Positions 13,259 through 19,712 of a stretch of DNA of 21,211 nt are shown here, in pieces. Both the position numbers and the translations under genes were made by a program. This DNA is from a virus. The stretch is taken from positions 1 to 21,211 of IMG/VR virus record IMGVR_UViG_3300050821_003797; one strand, 5' to 3'. Every line of letters begins with the position of its first letter. Position 1 is the first letter of the stretch. The notes under the pieces were generated by a model. The model saw only the letters and a program-made list of their open reading frames with translations, ran no database searches and was not told the DNA's origin.

Positions 13259-14438
13259 ACGAATCGTGTTCACAGTCTTGGCTCTGGCTTCTATGGCCAG
13301 TGCTCAGTTTCTCAACTCAGAACTAACCGATCCCGCAGGACAGCAGCAGGATCAACTCGGAACTTCTGTCGCTATCAGCGGGAGCGTGCAAGCATCTATG
13401 CGCGCCGGCACCGTGGGGCTATTTGAACCGGACGCGAAGCTGGGGTGGAAGGGCGCCGTCATGGCTGGGACATTGCGCGCCTCGGACGGAGCACAGCTTG
13501 CGAACGTGGCAATATCTGATTCCGGGAAAGTGGTAGTTGCTGGAGCGCCGAGCGAACAAGCGGCTTATGTTTTCGTCGAACCTGCTTCTGGCTGGGTGGA
13601 TTCCACTGAAACCGCGAAGCTAACAGCGTCCGATGGACAGCAAGGCAATTTGTTCGGCTCATCCGTATCGCTGAATGGCCCCACGGTCATGGTTGGCGAT
13701 CCGCTGGCCGGCGAGGCTTACATTTACCTGCAACCTGCAAGCGGCTGGGTTAACGCTACAGAGACCGCCAGACTCACAGAAGGAAAGCAGGTAGGTGGAG
13801 ACCTGTTTGGTGCTTCCGTGGCCGTGTACGGCTTCCGTGCTGCCGTGGTGGCCCCTCTGGGGGATGGTTCTGGATGTGGCGCTGTGTATGTCTATCAAGA
13901 ACCTTTACAGGGCTGGTCTGGAGTGCAGTCCGAGCAGGGAATATTGACGGTCAAGAATACAACGAGCTGCCAGAATCACCTGTACGGCCCTGTTTCCGAG
14001 ATAGCCGGGACCGTGGTCATTGGCGGATTCTATTTCAGCCCATCAACCGGCCGTCTCGGTGCTGGGTACATCTACAACCAGCCACAAGGCGGCTGGGTTT
14101 CTACCAGTACCCCAGATGCCGTGTTGATGATGCAGGAGTACTACAAGTCATCCCCGCAGTCCGTGGCAATGGACCAGGACACCGTAGTGCTCGGCGATCC
14201 GGTTCCAACCAACGGTCAGCAGCAATGGCGCGGGAGTGGGTTTGTGTACTTCAAGCCGCAAACGGGCTGGGTTACAGCTCCGCAGTCGTTACGCCTAGTA
14301 CCTCACCAGACCGATACCCTAGCCGGCTCAAGCGTGGCCGTACAGAAGGGGAAAGTCTTTCTTGGTTCTCCTGGTACTACGGTAAACGGCAACCAAGGTC
14401 AAGGTGCGACGTTTGTTTACACAGCGAAGGCGAAATGA
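13245..14438 (+). CDS. Secreted FG-GAP-like beta-propeller protein
   Basis: A 397-residue protein with a clear signal peptide: basic MLDVKR, hydrophobic core IVFTVLALASM, cleavage after ASA at about residue 20. The mature part has about six repeats of roughly 50-60 residues. Each has an 'LFG.SVS/A' strand, a 'VMVGDP'-type turn, an 'AYIY' strand and a Gly-Trp near 68, 117, 168, 224, 284 and 342, the layout of FG-GAP/integrin-alpha-like propellers. Such proteins act outside the cytoplasm in adhesion or carbohydrate/protein binding. GGAGGGG precedes the ATG. A secreted propeller in a phage is unusual and is either a host-altering 'moron' gene or a virion/host-surface factor. The repeat phrasing points to an Acidobacteriota-type origin. 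Confidence 0.8.
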   Translation: MLDVKRIVFTVLALASMASAQFLNSELTDPAGQQQDQLGTSVAISGSVQASMRAGTVGLFEPDAKLGWKGAVMAGTLRASDGAQLANVAISDSGKVVVAGAPSEQAAYVFVEPASGWVDSTETAKLTASDGQQGNLFGSSVSLNGPTVMVGDPLAGEAYIYLQPASGWVNATETARLTEGKQVGGDLFGASVAVYGFRAAVVAPLGDGSGCGAVYVYQEPLQGWSGVQSEQGILTVKNTTSCQNHLYGPVSEIAGTVVIGGFYFSPSTGRLGAGYIYNQPQGGWVSTSTPDAVLMMQEYYKSSPQSVAMDQDTVVLGDPVPTNGQQQWRGSGFVYFKPQTGWVTAPQSLRLVPHQTDTLAGSSVAVQKGKVFLGSPGTTVNGNQGQGATFVYTAKAK

Positions 14439-14596
14439 AAGATTTTCAATTTTAGAAACCGTAAGAGTGGGTAACCGGGATGTGGTCTTTGGCCGCAATA
14501 CAGCCGTTAGGATGATGTTGGCTAAGCCTGTGGCCCTTGACCACTCCCGGAGGGTGAATCGTTCGTCCTGGCTCATCCCTGCGCTGGGACGGTGCC

Positions 14597-15139
14597 TCAG
14601 AATGGCAACGTATCAAAATCTACGGAACCTTTACAGAAGTCGAGTGTAGAGCCGGGAGGCAGGTCATCCTTCTTGGCCTTCCGGCGTATCTCTTGCAATT
14701 CTGCTACGGTGCTCGGGTAACTCACTGCCTGCTTGAAGTCCTTAATTGTGATCCACTCATCCACAAAGTCCCAGCGCCCGCCTTCGTGCTTCTGTCCCCA
14801 TGATTGAATCAGAATTCGAGAGCCAGAGAGCAAACACAGCTTTGCTTCCATACTGGCTAGAATTTTGTTGCGGCGAGTCGAGTGATTGGATCGTGAGGTT
14901 ACTTGAACGAAGATCACACTGCCCAAGGTGTTCCCTTGTAGGTCTGTTACTCGACCTGGGTACAGGGCAACCATATCGAACACTTCCCAGAGGTCCGAAC
15001 TGATCTCGATCATCGGTTGATGACCGCAGGCACGGCAGGCCCGTTTCTTGCGATCAGGGAATTTCTTTTTTTTCTCAACCGTTCCGACTAGATACCCGCG
15101 CTCGGTCAGGTTTTGGCGTGAGCGTAACTGTGGGGTCAT
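14597..15139 (-). CDS. PD-(D/E)XK-like nuclease, atypical active site
   Basis: A 180-residue protein. Residues 31-42 hold a basic CRACGHQ motif. The core DLWEVFDMVALYPG at about 49-62, then VIFVQVTSRSNHSTRRNKI at about 75-93 and RILIQSWGQK at about 108-117 follow the strand-strand-helix-strand pattern of small restriction-like or Holliday-resolvase-like nucleases. The Asp of FD would be the first catalytic residue. The usual E-x-K is Q-V-T here, so activity is uncertain. It is the last gene of the leftward block and joins the preceding one by ATGA. Fold assignment is from pattern only. Confidence 0.5.
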   Translation of the reverse strand: MTPQLRSRQNLTERGYLVGTVEKKKKFPDRKKRACRACGHQPMIEISSDLWEVFDMVALYPGRVTDLQGNTLGSVIFVQVTSRSNHSTRRNKILASMEAKLCLLSGSRILIQSWGQKHEGGRWDFVDEWITIKDFKQAVSYPSTVAELQEIRRKAKKDDLPPGSTLDFCKGSVDFDTLPF

Positions 15140-15516
15140 AATTCACCATCCAAGCAAGCATCTGATACAGCCTTTTGCCATTTGTGAATTTCAGGAGGCA
15201 ATTTGCTCCACGCTTCCTTGAATCGTTCCATCTGCTTCGGGTCTGGCTGTTTGTACATCCGCGACACGGCCATCGAGAATTCATCCCACGGTAGCGGCAA
15301 GCTGCCCATGATGACAGCACACATCCTCGCTACATCGGGATCACGAAATGGCCCGAGGGCAATTGCAGTACTCCGCACGTGAGTCACATTGAAAAATTCC
15401 GACGTGTCAATATCGGGGTTTGATATTGGTTTCGTGATAACGAAATGCGGTGATGCAGTTGGCCAAGACGCCACGGTGCTCAACTCGCCAGTTTTAGTGT
15501 TGTACAGTTCGATCAT
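15136..15516 (-). CDS. Unknown protein in the replication-type operon
   Basis: A 126-residue protein, beta-rich at first (IELYNTKTGELSTVASW, FVITKPIS) and helical in the second half (DPDVARMCAVIMGSLPLPW, MERFKEAWSKLPPEIHKW). ATGA overlaps join it at both ends. No family is recognised. Confidence 0.65.
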   Translation of the reverse strand: MIELYNTKTGELSTVASWPTASPHFVITKPISNPDIDTSEFFNVTHVRSTAIALGPFRDPDVARMCAVIMGSLPLPWDEFSMAVSRMYKQPDPKQMERFKEAWSKLPPEIHKWQKAVSDACLDGEL

Positions 15517-15815
15517 GCGCGACTCCAGTGCAACTGAGATGGTACCGCTTCTTGTTGCCCGTGTTTAATGCGGTGACACTTCCCACATTTGCCCGACGTT
15601 GACTCCTGCGTGTCGTCCCTGCGTGATCCACCCATGCCGCGACCGTCTGTGTGGTCTAGGTGGAACGAGTCATCGAATATCGGAGGCGCATCCAACCGCG
15701 TAGGTCTGCCACAGTCAATGCAACTCCCACGCTGCAAGGCCCACATGGCACGGCGAAATTCGGTGTAGTGGACTCCGGTCCTGATCGTTCGGCAGTCTTT
15801 CGTTTTCGTTATCAT
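15513..15815 (-). CDS. HNH endonuclease
   Basis: A 100-residue HNH nuclease. A CIDC pair (Cys32, Cys35) and a second CGKC pair (Cys77, Cys80) can hold the structural zinc. The catalytic FHLDHTDG (His52, Asp54, His55) is followed by GGSRRDDTQ and HRIKH. This is the compact stand-alone form common in phages, either a packaging-associated nuclease or a homing/defence nuclease. It lies in a replication-type operon far from TerL, which makes a packaging role less certain. ATG overlaps the upstream stop (ATGA). Confidence 0.88.
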   Translation of the reverse strand: MITKTKDCRTIRTGVHYTEFRRAMWALQRGSCIDCGRPTRLDAPPIFDDSFHLDHTDGRGMGGSRRDDTQESTSGKCGKCHRIKHGQQEAVPSQLHWSRA

Positions 15816-15970
15816 TTTCGATGCTGGTTAATCGCTTCTCGAATGTGTTCAGCCAGTTTTTCTAAAGTTGGAAACCCGACATTGCAGTCATGGCACCAGG
15901 CGCGATGCGGCTCTGGAATCTTGAACTGCGGTTTCAGTGACAAGAGCGGCTTGATCTCTGGCAGGTTCAT
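15812..15970 (-). CDS. C2H2-like zinc-finger mini-protein
   Basis: A 52-residue protein starting at ATG 15970, chosen from the ATGA overlap with the upstream gene. WCHDCNVGF...AEH...NQH gives C-x2-C-x12-H-x7-H, close to a C2H2 finger, though the last spacing is longer than usual. The N-terminus is Pro/Lys-rich. It directly precedes the HNH gene and may bind DNA. Confidence 0.6.
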   Translation of the reverse strand: MNLPEIKPLLSLKPQFKIPEPHRAWCHDCNVGFPTLEKLAEHIREAINQHRK

Positions 15971-16611
15971 TCGCCAAGAGTCCTCAACTGCGCTGCGCGC
16001 TCTCGGTTCGAGTACGGCCCTTCTTCCCACTGGGCGTCCAGGTAATCAGCGCACAAGCCTTCGACAAACTCCTCGACGGGGGCTGAGGGATTGTTCATAG
16101 TTCGATAACACTGCAACGCTTCGTCGAACACTTCTGCGGCCGAAACAGGGAAGTTGAGCACTCGCGCATCGCACTCCTCGATCAACTGCTCTGGGTGTTT
16201 CTCCGTGACAACTTTCCGCAAGTCACGCGGTTTTTTCTTTGCAGCCTCGCGTACCTCGGGATCTCTGCGAACTGCCGGCGAGAGTTTGCGGAGTGTCGTG
16301 GTCGAGTCCAAATCAATCTCTGCCAGCTCCGCATCGGAAAAGTCGTCTTTCAATTCTTTATAGCGCCCGGTTACGAGGTAGATGTAAGCGCGAGACTTCG
16401 GAGCTGCCGCCAGAATCCACTGGTGGAAACTCTTGAAGCCGAGTAAGAGGTAATCCCGGTCCCGCTCGACATCGCAGCAGACGCGGGCTATGGCGCTCCA
16501 ATCATTGAATCGAGCCTCAAACTCTCGCACGAAGTGATCTCGATACTCTGCCCGATCTTGGGGAGTGAGACTTGATGAGGGGCGGACTTCTATGTCAACG
16601 CACGTTCCCAT
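15967..16611 (-). CDS. Unknown helical protein, possibly DNA-binding
   Basis: A 214-residue, mainly helical protein. The region about 25-75 (EARFNDWSAIARVCCDVERDRDYLLLGFKSFHQW) followed by SRAYIYLVTGRY recalls phage/plasmid proteins that begin 'speed of growth/host plant-like' sensing helices with an HTH. About 95-135 has LRKLSPAVRRDPEVREAAKKK, a basic patch like those in ParB-type HTH proteins. The similarity is loose, so no function is assigned. One base separates it from the upstream gene. Confidence 0.6.
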   Translation of the reverse strand: MGTCVDIEVRPSSSLTPQDRAEYRDHFVREFEARFNDWSAIARVCCDVERDRDYLLLGFKSFHQWILAAAPKSRAYIYLVTGRYKELKDDFSDAELAEIDLDSTTTLRKLSPAVRRDPEVREAAKKKPRDLRKVVTEKHPEQLIEECDARVLNFPVSAAEVFDEALQCYRTMNNPSAPVEEFVEGLCADYLDAQWEEGPYSNRERAAQLRTLGE

Positions 16612-16612
16612 T

Positions 16613-16867
16613 TTACCGTGTCCTCCACACTCGTAAGCCGTAAGGAACAGCGCGGAACTCGAAGGTCCACCCGGTCACACGTTGCGCGTTGCGCCGTGAA
16701 CTTGAAAGAGAATTCCATGCCCTGTATTTTGCCTTAGGTCTCGGTCCCTGCCACCAGATGTACTTGACCAAGAAACTATCCCCAACATTCAACCGCTTCC
16801 ACGGGTAGTGATGCTTACCTCGGAAACCTTCCGCTGGCATCGGTATCCCTGTTTGAACCGGAACCAT
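16613..16867 (-). CDS. Short phage protein of the 'YPW..L.VGDSF' type
   Basis: An 84-residue basic protein. The pattern YPWKRLNVGDSFLV ... GWTFEFRAVPYGLRVWR is one I know from many short uncharacterised phage proteins located among replication genes. Its function is not established. GGAGGGCG precedes the ATG at good spacing, and the gene follows the loader candidate by four bases. Confidence 0.65.
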   Translation of the reverse strand: MVPVQTGIPMPAEGFRGKHHYPWKRLNVGDSFLVKYIWWQGPRPKAKYRAWNSLSSSRRNAQRVTGWTFEFRAVPYGLRVWRTR

Positions 16868-16870
16868 GAT

Positions 16871-17344
16871 TCACGCCCTCCACTCAGGACTGCCACCGCG
16901 CAACTTGTCGAGCGAATCGTAAATCACGCCCCACTCCGAAGTGGTCAGTTGCCGATTGACCTGTGCGCGTTTCTTCGCGTGCTCACGAACGAGGTACAGA
17001 ATGTCATTCTCGCCGTACCCTTTACCGTGCCGATCCCGGCACTCTGCGTTACAACCTTGAGCGAAAGCCTTTGGTGGAACAAAGGTCTTGCAGATATCAA
17101 TGATTTGAAACGGCACCGGGAAAAACATTGCGAGCTGGCGGTGAGTGTCGAAAGCAAACTCAATCGCCTCCAGACTGAACCCGCTTAAATCCTGTTCCCA
17201 GCGTGCGATCTCGGCGGGTGTCAATTCTTTCTGAGGGAAGGTTTCGAGTTGAATCTGTAGCAACTCTCCGATTCTGTCGAGCTTGCTCAAGGGCGGCACT
17301 ATTTCGCCGTGCCCGGTGCGTCTGCGCGGTTTGGATTGAGGCAT
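16871..17344 (-). CDS. Candidate helicase loader or replication accessory
   Basis: A 157-residue protein. The segment ELTPAEIARWEQDLSGFSLEA followed by IEFAFDTHRQLAMFFPVPFQIIDI resembles the helical N-terminal pattern of phage helicase-loader/inhibitor proteins (W..L..F....I..A......F.P...I). The C-terminus is basic and helical (LVREHAKKRAQVNRQLTTSEWGVIYDSL). The ATG has AAGGAG five bases upstream, so this start is good even though it lies inside the 3' part of the upstream gene. No helicase gene is in the window. Confidence 0.5.
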   Translation of the reverse strand: MPQSKPRRRTGHGEIVPPLSKLDRIGELLQIQLETFPQKELTPAEIARWEQDLSGFSLEAIEFAFDTHRQLAMFFPVPFQIIDICKTFVPPKAFAQGCNAECRDRHGKGYGENDILYLVREHAKKRAQVNRQLTTSEWGVIYDSLDKLRGGSPEWRA

Positions 17345-17648
17345 CTGGACTCCTTCTGAATCTGTCTAGGGGGCCAACTGAGTAATCGTGTATCCGGGAA
17401 AGGAAGCTGCGAGGGCGTTCACCTGGTGCGATGTCGTCTGACACGCCGTAGTTATACAACCAACGCTTAAATTCTGGCAATTCCAATTTTGGAGAACTCT
17501 TGAGCAGGCGGGTTAACTGATTAGCTTCCGCTCCATCCCAAGGGCAGCTATGACCCCAGCGCCATTCGTAGAAGTGGAGCACCATCAACTTGAAGTCTGC
17601 GAAGCGATGACCGTTCCCATTGGGAGGAGTGAGTTTAAATTCACTCAT
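17160..17648 (-). CDS. Unknown replication-region protein with long 3' overlap
   Basis: A 162-residue protein starting at ATG 17648 (GAGG six bases upstream). The first ~100 residues look well-coded and alpha-helical (FADFKLMVLHFYEWRWGHSC, EANQLTRLLKSSPKLELPEF, then RWLYNYGVS, PGERPRSFLSRIHDY). From about residue 102 the frame runs 185 nt into the next gene and the composition becomes Arg/Ser/Thr-rich, typical of a second frame. The real product may include this tail, or a stop or frameshift may be missing. It sits just before the helicase-loader candidate and may work with it. Confidence 0.6.
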   Translation of the reverse strand: MSEFKLTPPNGNGHRFADFKLMVLHFYEWRWGHSCPWDGAEANQLTRLLKSSPKLELPEFKRWLYNYGVSDDIAPGERPRSFLSRIHDYSVGPLDRFRRSPDASIQTAQTHRARRNSAALEQARQNRRVATDSTRNLPSERIDTRRDRTLGTGFKRVQSGGD

Positions 17649-17871
17649 GTGTTGCCTCGAATGTGCTACGTCCCGCCTTGGGCTTACGGAAGTCCTCCGC
17701 GTTGGGACAGGTTGACCAGTGAGCAATCGCGGTTCCGTGGTTCATTGGAATCTTCTTGCCCTTTGGAGTGTGCCACCATTCAATATTCTCTCCGCACGCC
17801 CTACACTTCGCCGTACCCTCGTGTCGGTACCCGGATGCCGTCATTTCTTCCAAGGTTTTTGGGAATCCCAC
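17641..17871 (-). CDS. Small zinc-binding phage protein
   Basis: A 76-residue protein: FPKTLEEMTASGYRHEGTAK, then CRACGENIEWWHTPKGKKIPM and a later HWSTCP. This 'C..C...IEWW.TP.GK.IP' pattern is a recurrent short phage protein with one zinc site (Cys pair plus distal His/Cys). The start GTG 17871 is chosen because GGGGGAAT precedes it and a promoter-like element upstream would overlap any longer N-terminus. ATG 17844 is an alternative. It overlaps the next gene by eight bases. Function unknown. Confidence 0.75.
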   Translation of the reverse strand: MGFPKTLEEMTASGYRHEGTAKCRACGENIEWWHTPKGKKIPMNHGTAIAHWSTCPNAEDFRKPKAGRSTFEATHE

Positions 17872-17947
17872 ATTCCCCCGCTTTCTTCTAGATAATGCTT
17901 TCAGGTGGAGTTTTTGATTGTGTTTACCTGCTCTCCACTGATAAGGC

Positions 17948-17976
17948 ATTACCGAGTTGTAGATTTTAGAGATCAA
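17948..17976 (-). promoter_or_regulatory. Candidate promoter of the leftward replication-type operon
   Basis: On the minus strand, TTGATC (17976-17971), a 17-bp spacer and GGTAAT (17953-17948) lie about 75 bases upstream of the first gene's GTG. The match to consensus is moderate. It is the best such pair in the gap. Confidence 0.35.
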
Positions 17977-18215
17977 GTCATCCCTTAATGGTGAATGGGC
18001 ACGCGAAGACCAAAGGCTCTGGAACCGCAGCCAATCTCGGTCTACGCGCATCCCCCAACGGAGCCTAGGGCTTTCGCGTGTCTTCTACCCCTCACAATAT
18101 GTAGACCGTGCCGAAATCTCTATCGGTTTAGGATCTAGCCTTGACGAGTCGGAAGGAGGCTCAAGACAGCCCCAAAGCACCCGCCGCACGTTTCCGAGCG
18201 GAAAACGGCTGGTTT
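17977..18215. other. Gene-free part of the second divergent region
   Basis: About 240 bases with no gene I can support. Reading frames here are short and have a composition unlike their neighbours. Nothing further is recognised in this part. The structured part of the region begins at about 18216. Confidence 0.4.
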
Positions 18216-18300
18216 TGGTAGAATGGCTGTATCAGGTAGCCGTTCTTCCGTACCAACCCTTGAAACACAAGAAAGCCCCGCGAAAGCGAGGCTTTCTTCT
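18216..18300 (+). ncRNA. Candidate short RNA ending in a GNRA-loop terminator
   Basis: An extended -10 (TGG-TAGAAT, 18216-18224) without a good -35 lies about 45 bases upstream of a strong intrinsic terminator, with no ORF between. Transcription starting near 18231 would give an RNA of about 70 nt. It could be a regulatory RNA of the divergent region, or the hairpin may simply stop readthrough in either direction. Confidence 0.3.
18269..18298. terminator. Strong bidirectional terminator, GAAA loop
   Basis: Arms 18269-18281 and 18286-18298 form a 13-bp stem with one mismatch, closed by a GAAA tetraloop. Its outer arm AAGAAAGCC/GGCTTTCTT supplies T-rich tracts on both strands, as in typical intrinsic terminators. 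Confidence 0.75.
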
Positions 18301-18335
18301 ATTCCAAATACATTCAATGATTGCGTTGTATTCAT

Positions 18336-18387
18336 ACTGGAACCTTTATGCCCCCAGATCACCGGGTTCCAGTCGGCGTCTGGGGGC
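18336..18387. repeat. Interleaved inverted repeats, pseudoknot-like
   Basis: ACTGGAACC (18336-18344) pairs perfectly with GGTTCCAGT (18365-18373), and GCCCCCAGA (18350-18358) pairs perfectly with TCTGGGGGC (18379-18387). The order is A-B-A'-B', both with a 29-nt offset, leaving connectors of 5, 6 and 5 nt. As RNA this would be an H-type pseudoknot with two 9-bp stems. As DNA it is a paired operator. It lies between the terminator and the promoter of the rightward recombination operon. Confidence 0.6.
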
Positions 18388-18468
18388 GAACCCTCTAGGC
18401 GAGAGCAATATTCTTGTACACCTTTCCGCGAAGCAATGCAAGTATTTTATTTTCCACAGCGATTTTTC

Positions 18469-18497
18469 TTGACACGCACTTCAATAAGGATTATTAC
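18469..18497 (+). promoter_or_regulatory. Sigma70-type promoter of the rightward operon
   Basis: TTGACA (18469-18474), a 17-bp spacer and TATTAC (18492-18497). The dyad AATAA-GGA-TTATT (18483-18495) overlaps the -10 and is a possible operator. The ATG of the first gene is only eight bases past the -10, so the message would be leaderless or nearly so. Confidence 0.65.
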
Positions 18498-18505
18498 AAG
18501 AACTC

Positions 18506-18649
18506 ATGGACACTCAATTTATTCAGCTTCGCAAGTTCCCGTGCGATATGGCACGCCTAGCGAAGTCAAAAGCTGCGCTGGCAGGGCAGACATTGGATGA
18601 GTACCTAACTCAACTACTGATTAAGGCCCTGACGATGAGGAAGAAATGA
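18506..18649 (+). CDS. 47-residue ribbon-helix-helix protein
   Basis: The product begins MDTQFIQLRKFPCDMARLAK and continues with SKAALAGQTLDEYLTQLLIKAL, which fits the RHH pattern: a short strand, helix 1, a turn, then helix 2. Proteins of this size bind operators as dimers of Arc/CopG type. No ribosome site lies at useful distance, an in-frame stop lies just upstream, and the promoter -10 is eight bases from the ATG, so leaderless translation is likely. It overlaps the next gene by ATGA. As first gene of the operon it is a likely autoregulator. Confidence 0.7.
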   Translation: MDTQFIQLRKFPCDMARLAKSKAALAGQTLDEYLTQLLIKALTMRKK

Positions 18650-19272
18650 AGAATGAACTAGAGCTACACGTCGAGACTCCGCTTAAATGGCCGGAGGATC
18701 GTCCTCGCACCAGGTTCCAAGACCGTAAACCTCAGAACGCTTGGAAGCTGACCTACCAAGACACAATGGCTGCGCTTGAGCGGGAAATGCGGATGTCTAA
18801 GGTCACCTTCGCCAAGATCACGCACAACCCTCCCGGCCACGAGGATGCTGGAGTCGCAGTCTGGATGTCCCGCAAGCCGATGGACGACTACGCATGGCAG
18901 GATGAGTTTGGTTTCATCGGAGAGATTCCCACAGTGCAGGAGTTGGATCGGGCCTATATGCAGAAGGCGCGCAAGTGTGCTCCAGACTGCCCTACCCCCA
19001 ACGTGGACAGGTTTCGGGAGTTGACTAAACTCCGAGACCAAGGACGGCGATGGATTCGCGGCGAAAGAATGGTTGAGCACGAGTCCGTCATGGCATCCGA
19101 CAAGTTCAAAGAGGTGCGCCACAACCTCAACGCGATTCGCATCACATTGGCTGCACTCCGGCAGATCGAGCGCTGTGGTGATCCGGCAATGACCGAACAA
19201 GCATGGCGGGGTTTCAGGCCAGCACTAGCCGCTGGACCTTCGGAGGACATCAATGCCACAACCGTTGCTTAG
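18646..19272 (+). CDS. J-domain-like phage protein with degenerate HPD
   Basis: A 208-residue protein. Residues about 20-80 (PRTRFQDRKPQNAWKLTYQD, ... LEREMRM, ... GVAVWMSRKP) match a phage-specific N-terminal module. About 84-137 (WQDEFGF...PTVQELDRAYMQKARK-C-APD-CPTPNVDRFRELTKLRDQGRRW) follows the helix II-loop-helix III pattern of a DnaJ domain. The hallmark HPD, which activates DnaK, is APD here (112-114), so DnaK stimulation is probably lost. The C-terminal half is helical (LNAIRITLAALRQIERCG). It is joined to the RHH gene by ATGA and overlaps the next gene by 20 nt. Probably a replication/recombination partner; J-domain identity is by pattern. Confidence 0.55.
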   Translation: MKNELELHVETPLKWPEDRPRTRFQDRKPQNAWKLTYQDTMAALEREMRMSKVTFAKITHNPPGHEDAGVAVWMSRKPMDDYAWQDEFGFIGEIPTVQELDRAYMQKARKCAPDCPTPNVDRFRELTKLRDQGRRWIRGERMVEHESVMASDKFKEVRHNLNAIRITLAALRQIERCGDPAMTEQAWRGFRPALAAGPSEDINATTVA

Positions 19273-19702
19273 TGGACAGCAGGAGTATGTGGAACCTGTC
19301 AGCGATCTCCAAAACCAGATTGACGCCCTGGAGACTCGCGTAGCGGAACTGGAAGCAAACCAAGGCCAAGTAAAGCGGGACGCGGTTCTGGCGCTGCTTA
19401 ACCTCTTGGCGCAGTCGCTTCGCCACGTAGCCTCTGGGCAGATGGATATCGCGGAGTCAGTTCCACCACAAGCATCCGCTCCACAGTTTGACCCGCAATG
19501 GCAAGCGTGGAAACAGAAGCTAGGCGGGAATACGGCCCCGGCCAAGGTCATTGATGCGCTATTGACTCATGGCCCATTGAATCGGACACAGTTACGATCC
19601 GCCGCCGAGTTGGGATGGTCAACTTTAGATGCAGCGACCGCACGCCTGAAAAACCTCAGCCTCATTGAAAAGAGTGGTGACCGCTGGAATCTTAAATCCT
19701 GA
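19253..19702 (+). CDS. Coiled-coil plus winged-helix-like protein
   Basis: A 149-residue protein. Residues about 15-40 form a coiled coil (VSDLQNQIDALETRVAELEA). A Pro/Ala/Gln linker follows (about 68-90). About 95-147 (APAKVIDALLTHGPLNRTQL, then RSAAELGWSTLDAATARLKN, ending in LSLIEKSGDRWNL) is a winged helix with an HTH, suggesting DNA binding. It is within a recombination-type operon and may regulate it or bind DNA structurally. Confidence 0.65.
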   Translation: MPQPLLSGQQEYVEPVSDLQNQIDALETRVAELEANQGQVKRDAVLALLNLLAQSLRHVASGQMDIAESVPPQASAPQFDPQWQAWKQKLGGNTAPAKVIDALLTHGPLNRTQLRSAAELGWSTLDAATARLKNLSLIEKSGDRWNLKS

Positions 19703-19712
19703 AAGGAGAACA

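Noticed and set aside
17340-17400. Programmed frameshift at GGCCCCCTAG joining two replication-type genes
   Set aside because: The second frame meets TAG immediately after the slippery-looking run, and the downstream gene has its own strong ribosome site.
17872-18051. N-terminal extension of the small zinc-binding protein to 18051
   Set aside because: It passes through the best promoter candidate. The GTG at 17871 has a ribosome site and fits the expected family start.
18135-18362. 75-residue minus-strand frame in the divergent region
   Set aside because: It runs through the strong terminator at 18269-18298 and has no ribosome site.
18350-18387. tRNA-like 3' half (GGTTCCAGT resembling a T-arm)
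   Set aside because: No acceptor stem, anticodon arm or CCA end; the pairing is better explained by interleaved inverted repeats.
18664-19200. 178-residue minus-strand frame
   Set aside because: It is a shadow of the J-domain-like gene, which has good coupling, frame and composition.
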